Translations under genes and position numbers: made by a program
The notes under the pieces: model-generated
The model's database searches: none
What the model saw: only the letters and a program-made list of their open reading frames with translations
What the model was told of the DNA's origin: nothing
NCBI RefSeq assembly: GCF_034119845.1
Contig: NZ_CP139420.1
Coordinates: 722,001 to 786,000, forward strand
Origin: Flavobacterium sp. NG2
GTDB lineage: Bacteria; Bacteroidota; Bacteroidia; Flavobacteriales; Flavobacteriaceae
Length of the DNA: 64,000 nucleotides
Direction: 5' to 3'
Shown here: positions 17,810-27,429 of the stretch, piece after piece
Layout of the letters: each line of letters begins with the position of its first letter
Numbering within the stretch: position 1 is the first letter of the stretch

Positions 17810-19109
17810 CACTAGTGTCCACTAAAAAATAAAATAAGTTCTTTGAAATTATTGTAAATCTGTATTTTAAGAGTCATATTTGAGCGTGACGATTTGAAAT
17901 GATTATTATGTTCGTAATTCAACATTACGAATATGAATCAGGGTAAATATGTTTTCTCTCAATTGGTTGAATTTCTACCACAGCGTGTTTTTGATAGGTT
18001 AGCTGCTAAATATTTAGGCAATAAATCGGTCAAACATTTTACTTGTTGGAATCAATTATTATGTATGATTTTTGGTCAACTTTCAGCTAGAGAAAGTTTA
18101 AGAGATTTGATAATTGTTATAGAAGCACATCAATCAAAATCATATCATTTAGGATTTGGCAAAAACGTGACTCGTAGCAATTTATCCAAGGCTAATGAAA
18201 ATCGCAATTTTAAAATATTTGAGGAGTTTGCTAATCATTTAATATTAATTGCTCAAGATAAAAACAGCAATGATACTTTTGAAATTAAAGGTAATATTTA
18301 TGCCTTTGACTCTTCAACAATAGATCTATGTTTGAGCGTGTTTTGTTGGGCTCATTTCCGAAAAACCAAAGCTGGAATAAAGTTGCACACTCTTTTTGAT
18401 GTTAGCACACAGATACCTGTATTTATTCATATTACAGAGGCAAATGTGCACGATGTTAACGCAATGGATGTTATAGATTATGAGCCATTTGCTTATTACA
18501 TTTTTGACCGAGCGTATGTTGATTATGAACGACTTTTTCGCATTACAAAAGCTAATGCTTACTTTGTAGTTAGAGCAAAATCTAATGTAAAATTCAAAAG
18601 AATGTATTCTCAAAAAGTTGACAAAACAACAGGAATTAAATATGACCAAATTGGAAAAATAGAAGGTTTTTATACTTCGAAAGATTACCCAGAAAAGATA
18701 CGAAAAATTAAATTTTTCGATTGTGAAAATAAAAAGACGTTGATCTTTTTGACAAATAATTTTGAACTATCCGCTGAAGATATCGCATTACTTTACAAAC
18801 AAAGATGGCAAGTTGAATTGTTCTTTAAATGGATAAAACAACACCTAAAAGTTAAGACCTTTTGGGGAACAACAGAAAATGCTGTTCGGATCCAAATTAA
18901 TGTAGCAATTATAACTTACTGTTTAGTTTCTATAATCTCGAAAGATTTAAAAATCAATCGTTCTACTTACGAAATTCTACAAATTTTATCTGCATCATTA
19001 CTCGATAAAACATCTATAAATGAATTACTTATGAAATCAGATTACAATAATGTCAATGAACAAAATATTAACCAGCTGGTTTTCAGCTTATTTTAAGTGG
19101 ACACTAGTG
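17810..19109 (+). mobile_element. Complete IS4-family insertion sequence, 1300 bp
   Basis: The element is bounded by inverted repeats beginning CACTAGTGTCCACT (14 bp identical, 17810-17823 and 19096-19109, then nearly matching A-rich sequence) and by perfect 9-bp target duplications. It holds one transposase gene of 387 codons whose stop codon touches the right repeat. A 9-bp duplication is in the normal range for IS4 elements. The intact frame, ends and duplications indicate a recent, probably active copy. It sits between the PL6 gene and the T9SS protein gene of the alginate locus, 13 bp beyond the PL6 stop and about 100 bp upstream of the downstream gene's -7 box. Confidence 0.95.
17933..19096 (+). 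CDS. IS4-family DDE transposase
   Basis: This 387-residue transposase excises and integrates the surrounding element. The N-terminal domain (SQLVEFLPQRVFDRLAAKY, then TCWNQLLCMIFGQLS) is typical of IS4 transposases. The three catalytic acidic residues are visible: Asp in YAFDSSTIDL (about residue 125), Asp in YIFDRAYVDY (about residue 192), and Glu in YKQRWQVELFFKWIKQHLK (about residue 294). The last matches the IS4 hallmark Y-(2)-R-(3)-E-(6)-K exactly. The gene is oriented opposite to the host alginate genes. The frame is uninterrupted, so the enzyme is probably functional. Confidence 0.95.
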   Translation: MNQGKYVFSQLVEFLPQRVFDRLAAKYLGNKSVKHFTCWNQLLCMIFGQLSARESLRDLIIVIEAHQSKSYHLGFGKNVTRSNLSKANENRNFKIFEEFANHLILIAQDKNSNDTFEIKGNIYAFDSSTIDLCLSVFCWAHFRKTKAGIKLHTLFDVSTQIPVFIHITEANVHDVNAMDVIDYEPFAYYIFDRAYVDYERLFRITKANAYFVVRAKSNVKFKRMYSQKVDKTTGIKYDQIGKIEGFYTSKDYPEKIRKIKFFDCENKKTLIFLTNNFELSAEDIALLYKQRWQVELFFKWIKQHLKVKTFWGTTENAVRIQINVAIITYCLVSIISKDLKINRSTYEILQILSASLLDKTSINELLMKSDYNNVNEQNINQLVFSLF

Positions 19110-19118
19110 ACCTACAAT
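19110..19118. repeat. Right target-site duplication of the IS element
   Basis: ACCTACAAT, identical to 17801-17809. Thirteen bases separate it from the PL6 stop codon at 19132. Confidence 0.92.
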
Positions 19119-19131
19119 ATATAACTAGAAA

Positions 19132-21936
19132 CTAGTTTTTAACCAAAACCATTTTAGTTCCCACAATAGCTCCAGACTCGTTTAGGATTTTCAATAAATA
19201 AGTTCCGTTTTGAAGACTACTTACATCCATAGAGAAAAGTGAAGCATCAGAACTTGTTAATTTACTATTCAAAACTTCCTTGCCATCCATAGTATACATT
19301 ATTGCGTGACTAGCATTTATCAATGAAGATTGCATATACAAAGTAGCAGAAACTGGATTAGGATAAACAGTAAAAGCATTGTTAAGTTGGTTCTTCTTTA
19401 CGGATAAAACAGCTTGACCGTAAAATTCAATTTCGGAAATAGTTGAAAACGCAGAAGAGTTATTCCCTTTACCTGTAATTTTCACATATCTTGCTTGATC
19501 AGTAAATAAATAGGTTTTGAAAGCTGTTCCTAAATCACTTGTTACATCTACCATTGTTGAATAATTCACTCCATCAATAGAAAATTGAATACCATAATAA
19601 TAAAACTTAGTCGAAGTACCAGTTGTAGCAATTTTAATTGATTCCAAAGTATATACTCCTCCAAAATCATAAGTCAACACCCCATAAGGAGCTGTTGTAC
19701 TACCTGTCCCTAAATCAGACCATCTTGTACCTGTATCTTTATCCAAAGTATTTATAGCGTAATTAGAACGAGTAGCGTCAACTTGTTCTTGAGTCGCCGT
19801 CACCGTTACAGGTGCTCCTGCAACACCAGCATTTATTAATACAGCTCCAGAAGGTTTCCCATCTTGAGTAATCGTTAAGGTTCTTGTTAATCCTCCACCA
19901 ATAACAGTTAAGGTTCCTGATCTAGAAGTTGTTGTTGTATTGGCCGTAGCTGTAACCGTTATTGAACCGTTGTTTGTTCCCGAACTTGGGCTAATGCTCA
20001 ACCAACTAGGATTATCAATACTAGCAGTCCAAGCAACATTTGAACTAACTGTTGTCATTTTGCTCTCTCCAGCAGCTACTAAATTTGAAATAGCTGATAA
20101 AGTAAGTGTAGGACCAACCTGTGTTACAGTTAAAGTCACAGGATCAATACCGTCTCCGGTCACTGTTAAAAGCCCCGCTCTAGTAGCACCAGAATTATTT
20201 GCGGTAGCAGTAATTACAATAGAGCCATTACCAGTTCCTGAAGCATTATTTACACTTAACCAACTTGGACTATCAACGGTTGCTGTCCAACTAAGATTTG
20301 TAGTTACGTTTGTGGTTTGACTCCCCTCCCCTATGGAAAAACTATTTATTGCAGACAAAGCAAGAGGAATGTTTTCATAAGCAGAAGGCCCAACTGTTGC
20401 TGTTGTCATTGGCATATAGCGAACTGATTCCATGCTAAAATGGTCAGCACCAGGATTACTCGTTGAAGGTCTAGATTGCCCATCAATATCTTGCTCATTA
20501 GCAACTGAAGAAGCATTTGCATAAAGCGGAGTTGAGGCCGTAGATTTCCATGTGCCCGTAGCGCTATTAAACACTAAATTAGGATTTTCATTAATCACCT
20601 GACTGCTACTTGACAGTGTGGTAGTAGTGGCACCTGAAATTAAAGTGGCACTTCCAGTAGGGTACATCAGGTTATTTTTCCAAGTTATATCAGAACCTTG
20701 GTCCTTACCATCCACTATTTTTACCAAACTATTTCTATCACTAGTAATAAGATTATTTGCAATTGTAACATCTTTCATTTTTTGGCCATAGGCACCATTA
20801 TTAGAAAACCCTATTTCGATTCCTTGATCATTATTTACCAAAGTATTATAAGCAACCAAAAGGCGTTCTATTCTGTAATGCTTGGTTAAATCAGAACTAC
20901 TTCCTTCAATTGCATCTCCTTGAGTCAAGGTAATTGGCGCATCCCATTTAGTTCCGTTCAGTCCTTCAAAGTAATTATTGATTATAACGTGATCTGTACC
21001 ATAAACTCTCATTCCTCCGGTATATAATTTGGTTGACTCGTTAGGAGCTGGAGCATTTCCTATTTCACGACCATTACCAAAGAAGTAATTCCCCTCTGCT
21101 CTATTTCTGTTTCCATGTCTGAAAGACAATGTTCCATAGCTACCTCTAAAAGTGTTGTGTCTGATGATATTGTCACAAGATTTCACTGATACAATTTCAG
21201 GATCTCCATCACAATTTTCAAATAAGTTATATTCTACCGTTGTAAAACCACTTGACTTAGACATATCACTCCAACCCACTCTAATAGATTCCTGTTCATT
21301 AACCGCTCTAGGACCATTGTCTTTGAAATAATTATGATCAATACGATCGTATTGCGATTGATGTTTTGAATTATTACCATCTATGGTTATGTAATGACCA
21401 GCGGTGCGCTTGTTTTGAAAGGTATTATGATCAATACGATTGTGGTGACTCGGATTGTTATAAGGGAAAACAGTATCGTCCCAAACACCTCCAATATACA
21501 CCCATTTGATAGCAACTGTTGTAGTCAAATCAAATACATTTCTTGTAATTCTGATATTATTCGATCCTTCAAGTTTTACCAAAGTACTTGAACCAGTGGC
21601 AATAATATTAAAGCCTTCAACAGTTATATGAGCGCATCTTTTAAAAGTAAAATATGAATTCCCTGTCAAAGTAACCCCTCCAACAGTCTCTGCTTTGATA
21701 ATAATTGGATTGGAGGTAGTTTGATTTAAATCTGTAAACCCTCCTTGAAAGTTAGAATAACTTCCATTTTTAAGAATAAAAGTTCCCCCAGTGGTTCCCG
21801 CCGCTTTTACAGCTGTGATTAAAGCACTTGCACTCGTATAGGTCGTTTGTGCTTGCAATGCATTAAAAAACAGAAAACACATTAACACCATAATTTGGTT
21901 TAACGAATTGGTTTTTAAAATAGTAATTTTTTTCAT
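19132..21936 (-). CDS. PL6-family alginate lyase with BACON, discoidin-like and T9SS domains
   Basis: PL6 lyases cleave alginate by beta-elimination in a parallel beta-helix. I start at the ATG at 21936 (934 residues; signal peptide ending LQAQ), dropping 13 residues of the longer frame. Numbered from there, the beta-helix fills about 30-515, with the catalytic pair Lys252 (VSVKSCDN) and Arg273 (FRHGNRN). Their 21-residue spacing agrees with my recollection of AlyGC. Two BACON-like beta-sandwiches follow (about 528-615 and 616-692), each with a WTA..PSWLS motif, then an F5/8-type discoidin (CBM32-like) domain (about 705-835) and a T9SS sorting tail (from about 853). The enzyme should be exported and surface-bound or released. 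It has its own operator (21972-22006). Confidence 0.88.
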   Translation of the reverse strand: MKKITILKTNSLNQIMVLMCFLFFNALQAQTTYTSASALITAVKAAGTTGGTFILKNGSYSNFQGGFTDLNQTTSNPIIIKAETVGGVTLTGNSYFTFKRCAHITVEGFNIIATGSSTLVKLEGSNNIRITRNVFDLTTTVAIKWVYIGGVWDDTVFPYNNPSHHNRIDHNTFQNKRTAGHYITIDGNNSKHQSQYDRIDHNYFKDNGPRAVNEQESIRVGWSDMSKSSGFTTVEYNLFENCDGDPEIVSVKSCDNIIRHNTFRGSYGTLSFRHGNRNRAEGNYFFGNGREIGNAPAPNESTKLYTGGMRVYGTDHVIINNYFEGLNGTKWDAPITLTQGDAIEGSSSDLTKHYRIERLLVAYNTLVNNDQGIEIGFSNNGAYGQKMKDVTIANNLITSDRNSLVKIVDGKDQGSDITWKNNLMYPTGSATLISGATTTTLSSSSQVINENPNLVFNSATGTWKSTASTPLYANASSVANEQDIDGQSRPSTSNPGADHFSMESVRYMPMTTATVGPSAYENIPLALSAINSFSIGEGSQTTNVTTNLSWTATVDSPSWLSVNNASGTGNGSIVITATANNSGATRAGLLTVTGDGIDPVTLTVTQVGPTLTLSAISNLVAAGESKMTTVSSNVAWTASIDNPSWLSISPSSGTNNGSITVTATANTTTTSRSGTLTVIGGGLTRTLTITQDGKPSGAVLINAGVAGAPVTVTATQEQVDATRSNYAINTLDKDTGTRWSDLGTGSTTAPYGVLTYDFGGVYTLESIKIATTGTSTKFYYYGIQFSIDGVNYSTMVDVTSDLGTAFKTYLFTDQARYVKITGKGNNSSAFSTISEIEFYGQAVLSVKKNQLNNAFTVYPNPVSATLYMQSSLINASHAIMYTMDGKEVLNSKLTSSDASLFSMDVSSLQNGTYLLKILNESGAIVGTKMVLVKN

Positions 21937-21971
21937 TATAATTTTTTTGGTTGGTTGGTTGGTATGGAAAA

Positions 21972-22006
21972 CCATATTGGTTTACCAATTTGAAAAACCA
22001 AATATA
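21972..22006 (-). promoter_or_regulatory. Alginate-regulon promoter/operator of the PL6 gene
   Basis: On the minus strand the -7 box TATATTTG (21999-22006) is followed by TGGTTTTTCA (21991-22000, weak) and TGGTAAACCA (21978-21987, perfect half-sites), centres 13 bp apart. The palindrome lies about 45 bp before the ATG at 21936. Confidence 0.8.
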
Positions 22007-22135
22007 TGATAATTATTTATTAAAAAAATTAAAAACACAAAAATTAACACCTAAAAAACAGTCAAATCAGAAATCACCCCCATCAACTACATTATTGACA
22101 TACAACAACTTAGATACTAGAAATAAAAACAAAAA

Positions 22136-22166
22136 AAATACCGACATGAATTTCATGTCGGTATTT
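22136..22166 (-). terminator. Terminator of the susC-susD operon
   Basis: A 15-bp perfect stem (AAATACCGACATGAA and complement) with a single-base loop is followed on the minus strand by TTTTTTTTG. It lies about 115 bp beyond the susD stop. Confidence 0.85.
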
Positions 22167-22281
22167 ATATAGAAAACTAAATTTAACTTTTTTTGAAATA
22201 AATCTTTTTTAAGGCTTACTGCCCAGAAACAATACAATTTACTGCATTATTTAGATTTATTATTTTAAAAACCATATAACA

Positions 22282-23634
22282 TTAGTAACCAGAGTTTTGT
22301 GTAATTATTCCATTAGTTGCTAATATTTCTGAAATTGGAACAGGAAACAAATGATACTTACTATCAATTGTGACACCCATTTCAGCATTTACAGTTCCTG
22401 TTCTCACTAAATCAAACCATCTTTGTCCCTCAAAAGCCAACTCTAACCTTCTTTCATTTAGAATTGCAGTTCTAACAGCAGCTTGAGTTAATGCTGTACC
22501 ACTTAAAGAAGTTAACCCTGCTCTAGTTCTAATAGGATCCAATCTAGCTAAAATACTTGCTGAATTTAATCCACTTGCATTCGTCGTTTCATTTAAGGCT
22601 TCTGCATACAACAAAATAATATCTGCTAATCTTAGTTCAATCCAGTCATGATTAGGACCGTTTGCTTGATTGTATTTTGGAGATATAATTCTAGCTCCTG
22701 ATTGAAGAATATTTACCGATTTCCTATCATCTCCATTATCATAAGCAGAAACTAAACGTGGATCAACAGGTGATTGTGATTTTGTATCTTGTCCAAGATA
22801 CCATGACCAAAACTCAGTAAATCCATATTCGTCTATTATTGAACTTGAAATTTGAGTTGCAAAAAGAATTTCTGAATTCAAATCATTTGTACTCCCAAAA
22901 ACACCAGCATAAGTTGGGCGTAAATGAAACTGTGTCGTTGACGATGAGCCCATCGCTGCAGCAGCATTTACAACAGCAGCTAGTTCTGGTGTAGCAAGAG
23001 TAAAATTACCCATTTGCATATACACTTTTCCAAGCAATCCTTGTGCCGCATACTTTGTTGCTCTTCCAGTAGAAGATCTTGTAGCACTTAAAGCATCTCG
23101 AGCAGCCATCAAATCAGGAATAATTACGTTGTTATAAACATCAGCAACTGGTCGTCTTTTTAAATCATAAGTCGGGATATCAGGTATATTTGGCGTTGTC
23201 CCTGTAAATACGACAACATCTCCAAAAACGCGCACTAGTTTAAAGTAAGACAAAGCTCTTAAAAATTTAGCTTCAGCCACATGTGTAGCATTTGAAGAGT
23301 TTTCAATAACGTTGTTTGTACTCAATATAGCCTTGTACATAGCCGCATAGAACGGACGGAAAAATTGATTATCCATTGCCGTTAAATTAGGCCCGTAAAT
23401 ATCAAATTCCGTATAGGGAGACTCAAACATTTTCGCATTGTCAGCCCTGAAGTCACCCATTACCGCCATAGGTGTTACAGAACCTATCTGATAGTAATAT
23501 GCTGCATTTAAAACTCCCTGAAAATCTTTTAAAGAATTTGATCTAGCGATATTTGGTGGAACTTGATCCAAATCATTATCACATGCTGTTGTTAACAACA
23601 CTAATCCAAATAATAATATATATACTCTTTTCAT
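22282..23634 (-). CDS. susD: SusD/RagB-family outer-membrane glycan-binding lipoprotein (alginate locus)
   Basis: SusD-like lipoproteins sit on the cell surface as a lid over the SusC porin and bind the oligosaccharide. I start at the ATG at 23634 (450 residues), 10 bp after the susC stop. The frame's earlier ATG at 23658 would overlap susC and add eight residues before the signal peptide. The lipoprotein signal is LLFGLVLLTTAC. Typical SusD features follow: DLDQVPPNIA, a TPR-like region with AEAKFLRALSYFKLVRVFGDV and YAAQGLLGKVYMQMGN, and a C-terminal RLADIILLYAEALNE and NERRLELAFEGQRWFDLVRTG. By context the ligand should be alginate oligosaccharide; the sequence alone cannot prove it. Confidence 0.92.
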   Translation of the reverse strand: MKRVYILLFGLVLLTTACDNDLDQVPPNIARSNSLKDFQGVLNAAYYYQIGSVTPMAVMGDFRADNAKMFESPYTEFDIYGPNLTAMDNQFFRPFYAAMYKAILSTNNVIENSSNATHVAEAKFLRALSYFKLVRVFGDVVVFTGTTPNIPDIPTYDLKRRPVADVYNNVIIPDLMAARDALSATRSSTGRATKYAAQGLLGKVYMQMGNFTLATPELAAVVNAAAAMGSSSTTQFHLRPTYAGVFGSTNDLNSEILFATQISSSIIDEYGFTEFWSWYLGQDTKSQSPVDPRLVSAYDNGDDRKSVNILQSGARIISPKYNQANGPNHDWIELRLADIILLYAEALNETTNASGLNSASILARLDPIRTRAGLTSLSGTALTQAAVRTAILNERRLELAFEGQRWFDLVRTGTVNAEMGVTIDSKYHLFPVPISEILATNGIITQNSGY

Positions 23635-23644
23635 TTTTTCTTTT

Positions 23645-26600
23645 TTAAAAGTTAACATTTAATCCTAGCGTAAAGCTTCTAACTATAGGACTTGCACCTA
23701 CTTGTACTCCATAGGTAGTAGGACCTGCATAACCAGTATTGGTAGTATCCACACCCTCTGGATTAAAAGAAGTATAATCTTTCCCCATTAAATATAATAG
23801 GTTAGTAGCAGCAGCATACACCCTTGCAGAACTTACACCTACTTTAGCAGCCAATTCTGATTTAAAAGAATATCCTATTGTAAGGTTTCTCAAAGCAACA
23901 TAAGAAGCGTCTTGAATTTGCGCATCTAATTGATTATTTGAATCTAAATAAGGTAATCCATTATGCTCCGCAATACCTTTTCCTGGGGTCCCTTCAGGAG
24001 CATTATACTCTGCATCAAAACGAGTACTTAATCTTCCACCAAATTCTGAATTCCAATAAATTGGATCAACATTCCAAACCTCCGCTCCGTGAGATCCTTG
24101 TAATTGGAATGACATATCAAAATCTTTATATTTAAATGAACTGTTCAATCCCCAGTAGAAGTCTGGTGTATTTTGTCCTATTTTAACTAAATCTCCACCT
24201 TCAGCAACTGTTTTGGTTTTATCAATAACACCATATCCAGGCTCACCAGGAGACTGTTGATCTTTAACATAAAAAGCAGAACTACTCATGCCAATAAGTA
24301 AACTTGGATCATTCATATATTTATCTTCAACTTTTCCAAGAGTTTGAATTCCCCACATTTCACCAATACCTCCTCCTACATAGTTTCTAAAAACAGGTCC
24401 TCTACCACTCTGACCATAAATTTGTCTTGGCAATTCAGTCAAACCACCTAAATCTTTAATTTCAGTTTTTACTGTAGATAAGTTGGCAGAAACATCCCAT
24501 GAGAAATCATTATTTTGCACAAGACCTGCAGATAATTCAAACTCTAATCCAGAGCTTCTTACATCACCTGAATTAAGTCTTATTGAAGGAGTTCCAAGTA
24601 CTTCTGACACACTTTGATTAATTAAGATATCTTGAATATCTGAGGTATAATAATCAACACTCAATCTGAAACGATTATTTGTAATTCCAAAATCAACACC
24701 AAAGTTTGTCTCAGTATTGGTTTGCCAGGTTAAATCGGGATTTGCAACATCGCTAGGAAGTAGAAAACCGGTTCCAAACACGGTTGCTTGAGGTCGCAAA
24801 AGACTCAATGAATTATACGCTCCTAAATCAGAAGTAGTCCCTAAGGACCCTGTACTAAATCTTAGTTTTACCAAGCTCAATAAATCTGATTTGTAAAATG
24901 ACTCTTTGTGCACATTCCATCCTAAAGAAACCGCCGGAAACGTTTGGTATTTTTTATTAGCACCAAAACGAGAATCACCATCTCTTCTTACCGATACCGA
25001 CGCCAAATAACGATCGTCATACGCATAATTCACTCTTCCGAAAACACTTTTTCTAATTATGGTCTCGTCTCTTTCTCTTACAGTTATATCCGCAGGATCA
25101 AATAAGCTATAATCAATAACATCTCTAAATGGCACATTAGTTCCAGCTAAAGAAACTCCTTTGTAATAAATACTTTGAAATTCAACACCAGCTACAGCAG
25201 ATATCTCATGTTTACCCATTTCTTTGGTATAACTCAAAGTAGTTTCACTTAATACTGAAGATTGTTTTAATTCTGTTTGATCTAAATTAGTTTGATTAGA
25301 ACGTGCCTGAGAATCTGACTCTAAACCTCTCCAGTAATAATCTTGAACATCATTAAGATCAGCTCCCAAAACAGTTTTTAAATTTAACCCTTCTAGAAGA
25401 CTATATTGTAAATAAGTATTTATGTTAGCAAAATACGTTTTTTGATAACGGTCTGTGTTGTCTAACTTTGTTGCAGGACCAGCATCACCTGTCCCTCCAA
25501 TACCATTACCAGCTCTTCCATAATGCCAATCTTGCGCAGTCATACCTGGTTGTAAAGTATAAATACTTTTATTAAATGGAGAATCAGGACCTGCTCTATA
25601 ACCAGAGTCAAATGAACTACTAAGTCCAGGTACACCTGAAGTTGACAAAGCTGCTCTTTGAGCATCTAATTGTTGAACAAAGGCGATAGAAGCTGCCGTA
25701 TGGTAAATAGGACTAATATTATAAGCCCTAATAAGATCTCTCATATCCCAACCTACAATATCTCTTTTAGATGTAAATCCATTAAAACTTACTCCTGTTT
25801 TGAATTTCTCTCCTAATTTAGCATCAACGTTCATACGTGCATTAATTTTCTCAAAACCTTGAGTAATTACTATGCCCTCAATATTTTGATGACCAAGTGA
25901 CGCAAAATATTTCACATCCTCAGTACCTCCACTCATGCTGAAATCATTACTAATACTTTTTCCAGTGCGGAAAAGCCAATCTTCTACAGCTAAAACATCA
26001 GGTGCATTTTTAAAAGCATTAATTCTATAGTTTAAAAGACCTGCATTCACTCCTGAAACATTATAAGTACCATCAGCTATACCCGATTCTAATTTATTCC
26101 CCCATTCACTAGCAGTCATTTGTACATTGTCTTTCACGTATCTATTCGACACACTTGAGTAAGCATTGTAGCTAAAACTAGGCTTACCTGCTTTACCTTT
26201 TTTGGTTGTAACCAAAATTACACCATTAGCCCCTCTAGAACCATAAATAGCAGCTGAAGCAGCATCTTTTAATACCTCTAAACTCTCGATATCATTTGGA
26301 TTAATAGTTGCAATACTTCCTGAAATAGGATATCCATCTACAACAATCAACGGACTAGAATTACCGTTAACAGATGATGCAGCTCTAATTTGAATCTTAG
26401 GATCTGAACCTGGCGCTCCATCTTGAGCTTGGATTCTTACACCTGATAACTTACCAGCCAACGCTTCATCAACACGACTAGCTTGTACAGCTGCAACATC
26501 CTCACCACCAATTTTTGCAATTGCTCCTGTAAGATGTGATTTTTTACGGGTTCCATATCCAACAACTACAATTTCTTCCAATTCATTAGAACTATCAGCT

Positions 26601-26884
26601 AGTACAATGTTAAGAGTCTTTTGATTTGTAATCTTAATTGATTGCATTTTGAAACCTATGTACGAAACTTGAAGTACATCTCCAGATTTAACTTCCAATC
26701 TGAACTTTCCATCAATATCGGTTGAGGCGCCTTTTGTAGAATTAGCTATAATTACATTAGCACCAGGGATAGGCATTTTACCTCCATCTACTACCGTACC
26801 GGATAATATATATCCGCCTTGCGCAAATAATGATATATTAAATATCATCATTAGCATTAAAATAAGTTTAGTTTTTAAATTCAT
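23645..26884 (-). CDS. susC: SusC/RagA-family TonB-linked outer-membrane transporter (alginate locus)
   Basis: This 1079-residue TonB-dependent porin should import alginate oligosaccharides across the outer membrane with its SusD partner. After a signal peptide (ending LFAQ) comes a carboxypeptidase-D-like domain (GTVVDGGKMPIPGANVII to about residue 100). Next is the SusC signature with TonB-box region EEIVVVGYGTRKKSHLTGAI, and the plug with SSVNGNSSPLIVVDGYPI and GSRGANGVILVTTKKGK. A 22-strand barrel ends in the aromatic SFTLGLNVNF. It is the first gene of a two-gene operon, with a 130-nt leader downstream of the operator at 27009-27037. Confidence 0.93.
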   Translation of the reverse strand: MNLKTKLILMLMMIFNISLFAQGGYILSGTVVDGGKMPIPGANVIIANSTKGASTDIDGKFRLEVKSGDVLQVSYIGFKMQSIKITNQKTLNIVLADSSNELEEIVVVGYGTRKKSHLTGAIAKIGGEDVAAVQASRVDEALAGKLSGVRIQAQDGAPGSDPKIQIRAASSVNGNSSPLIVVDGYPISGSIATINPNDIESLEVLKDAASAAIYGSRGANGVILVTTKKGKAGKPSFSYNAYSSVSNRYVKDNVQMTASEWGNKLESGIADGTYNVSGVNAGLLNYRINAFKNAPDVLAVEDWLFRTGKSISNDFSMSGGTEDVKYFASLGHQNIEGIVITQGFEKINARMNVDAKLGEKFKTGVSFNGFTSKRDIVGWDMRDLIRAYNISPIYHTAASIAFVQQLDAQRAALSTSGVPGLSSSFDSGYRAGPDSPFNKSIYTLQPGMTAQDWHYGRAGNGIGGTGDAGPATKLDNTDRYQKTYFANINTYLQYSLLEGLNLKTVLGADLNDVQDYYWRGLESDSQARSNQTNLDQTELKQSSVLSETTLSYTKEMGKHEISAVAGVEFQSIYYKGVSLAGTNVPFRDVIDYSLFDPADITVRERDETIIRKSVFGRVNYAYDDRYLASVSVRRDGDSRFGANKKYQTFPAVSLGWNVHKESFYKSDLLSLVKLRFSTGSLGTTSDLGAYNSLSLLRPQATVFGTGFLLPSDVANPDLTWQTNTETNFGVDFGITNNRFRLSVDYYTSDIQDILINQSVSEVLGTPSIRLNSGDVRSSGLEFELSAGLVQNNDFSWDVSANLSTVKTEIKDLGGLTELPRQIYGQSGRGPVFRNYVGGGIGEMWGIQTLGKVEDKYMNDPSLLIGMSSSAFYVKDQQSPGEPGYGVIDKTKTVAEGGDLVKIGQNTPDFYWGLNSSFKYKDFDMSFQLQGSHGAEVWNVDPIYWNSEFGGRLSTRFDAEYNAPEGTPGKGIAEHNGLPYLDSNNQLDAQIQDASYVALRNLTIGYSFKSELAAKVGVSSARVYAAATNLLYLMGKDYTSFNPEGVDTTNTGYAGPTTYGVQVGASPIVRSFTLGLNVNF

Positions 26885-27008
26885 GGTTAATTTGTTTGTG
26901 ATTAAAATGATTGATTAATTCTTAAATAATCTTTTAAATTAAATTGTGCATTTCATTTTTAAAATAATTTTTTGGGTTTAGAAATTAGACATTATTGATT
27001 CGCTACAC

Positions 27009-27037
27009 TGACAAACCAATCTGGTTCGCCAAATATA
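27009..27037 (-). promoter_or_regulatory. Alginate-regulon promoter/operator of susC-susD
   Basis: On the minus strand the -7 box TATATTTG (27030-27037) is followed by TGGCGAACCA (27022-27031) and TGGTTTGTCA (27009-27018), centres 13 bp apart. Here the palindrome next to the -7 box is the better one, the reverse of the lyase promoters. Confidence 0.75.
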
Positions 27038-27353
27038 AGTCTTATAATTATGTTAAAAAAATATTTTATATGATTTATTCAAAAAACACCATTAAATTTC
27101 AATAAATGAAACGATATTAATTAAAAAAAGCAGGAAAAATTTATTAGCAATAAAAAAAATGAAGTTTTAATGAACAAACATTGACTATGACAGAGATTCA
27201 GCATAATTAATTTTTAGGATAAACAGACAGAATAAACCTATATATCATAAAATTTTAACATACAGTCATTAAAAAAGAACCAAGATTTACTATCTACTTA
27301 TGTGAATTTTTAATCAAAAAAATACCACAAACACCAAGCTACTGAATTTAAAA

Positions 27354-27387
27354 AAACCCAACTTACAAATACATGCAAGTTGGGTTT
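27354..27387 (-). terminator. Terminator of the kdgK-eda operon
   Basis: AAACCCAACTT pairs with AAGTTGGGTTT around a 12-nt loop; on the minus strand the stem ends in seven T. It lies about 40 bp beyond the eda stop. Confidence 0.85.
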
Positions 27388-27429
27388 ATAATCAATTAGT
27401 ATTACTACTAATCCTATTTTAGAAGAATT

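Larger units (their letters stand above)
21937..22281. other. 345-bp spacer between susD and the PL6 gene
   Basis: This spacer holds the susD terminator (22136-22166) and the PL6 promoter/operator (21972-22006). A GGTTGGTTGGTT stretch lies in the PL6 leader at 21949-21961. The rest is AT-rich with no credible gene. Confidence 0.7.
26885..27429. other. 545-bp spacer upstream of susC
   Basis: The right part holds the terminator of eda (27354-27387) and the left part the susC operator (27009-27037) with an untranslated leader of roughly 125-145 nt before the ATG. The middle, about 27040-27350, is very AT-rich. I see no gene, RNA or repeat in it. Confidence 0.7.

Noticed and set aside
19119..19136. 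Short hairpin AACTAG-AAA-CTAGTT at the PL6 stop as a terminator
   Set aside because: The stem is six base pairs with no T tract and overlaps the stop codon, so it is not convincing.
19940..20320. Plus-strand open frame of 126 codons opposite the PL6 BACON-like domains
   Set aside because: It is antisense to a repeated, Thr/Ser/Val-rich coding region; codon shadowing explains the long frame.
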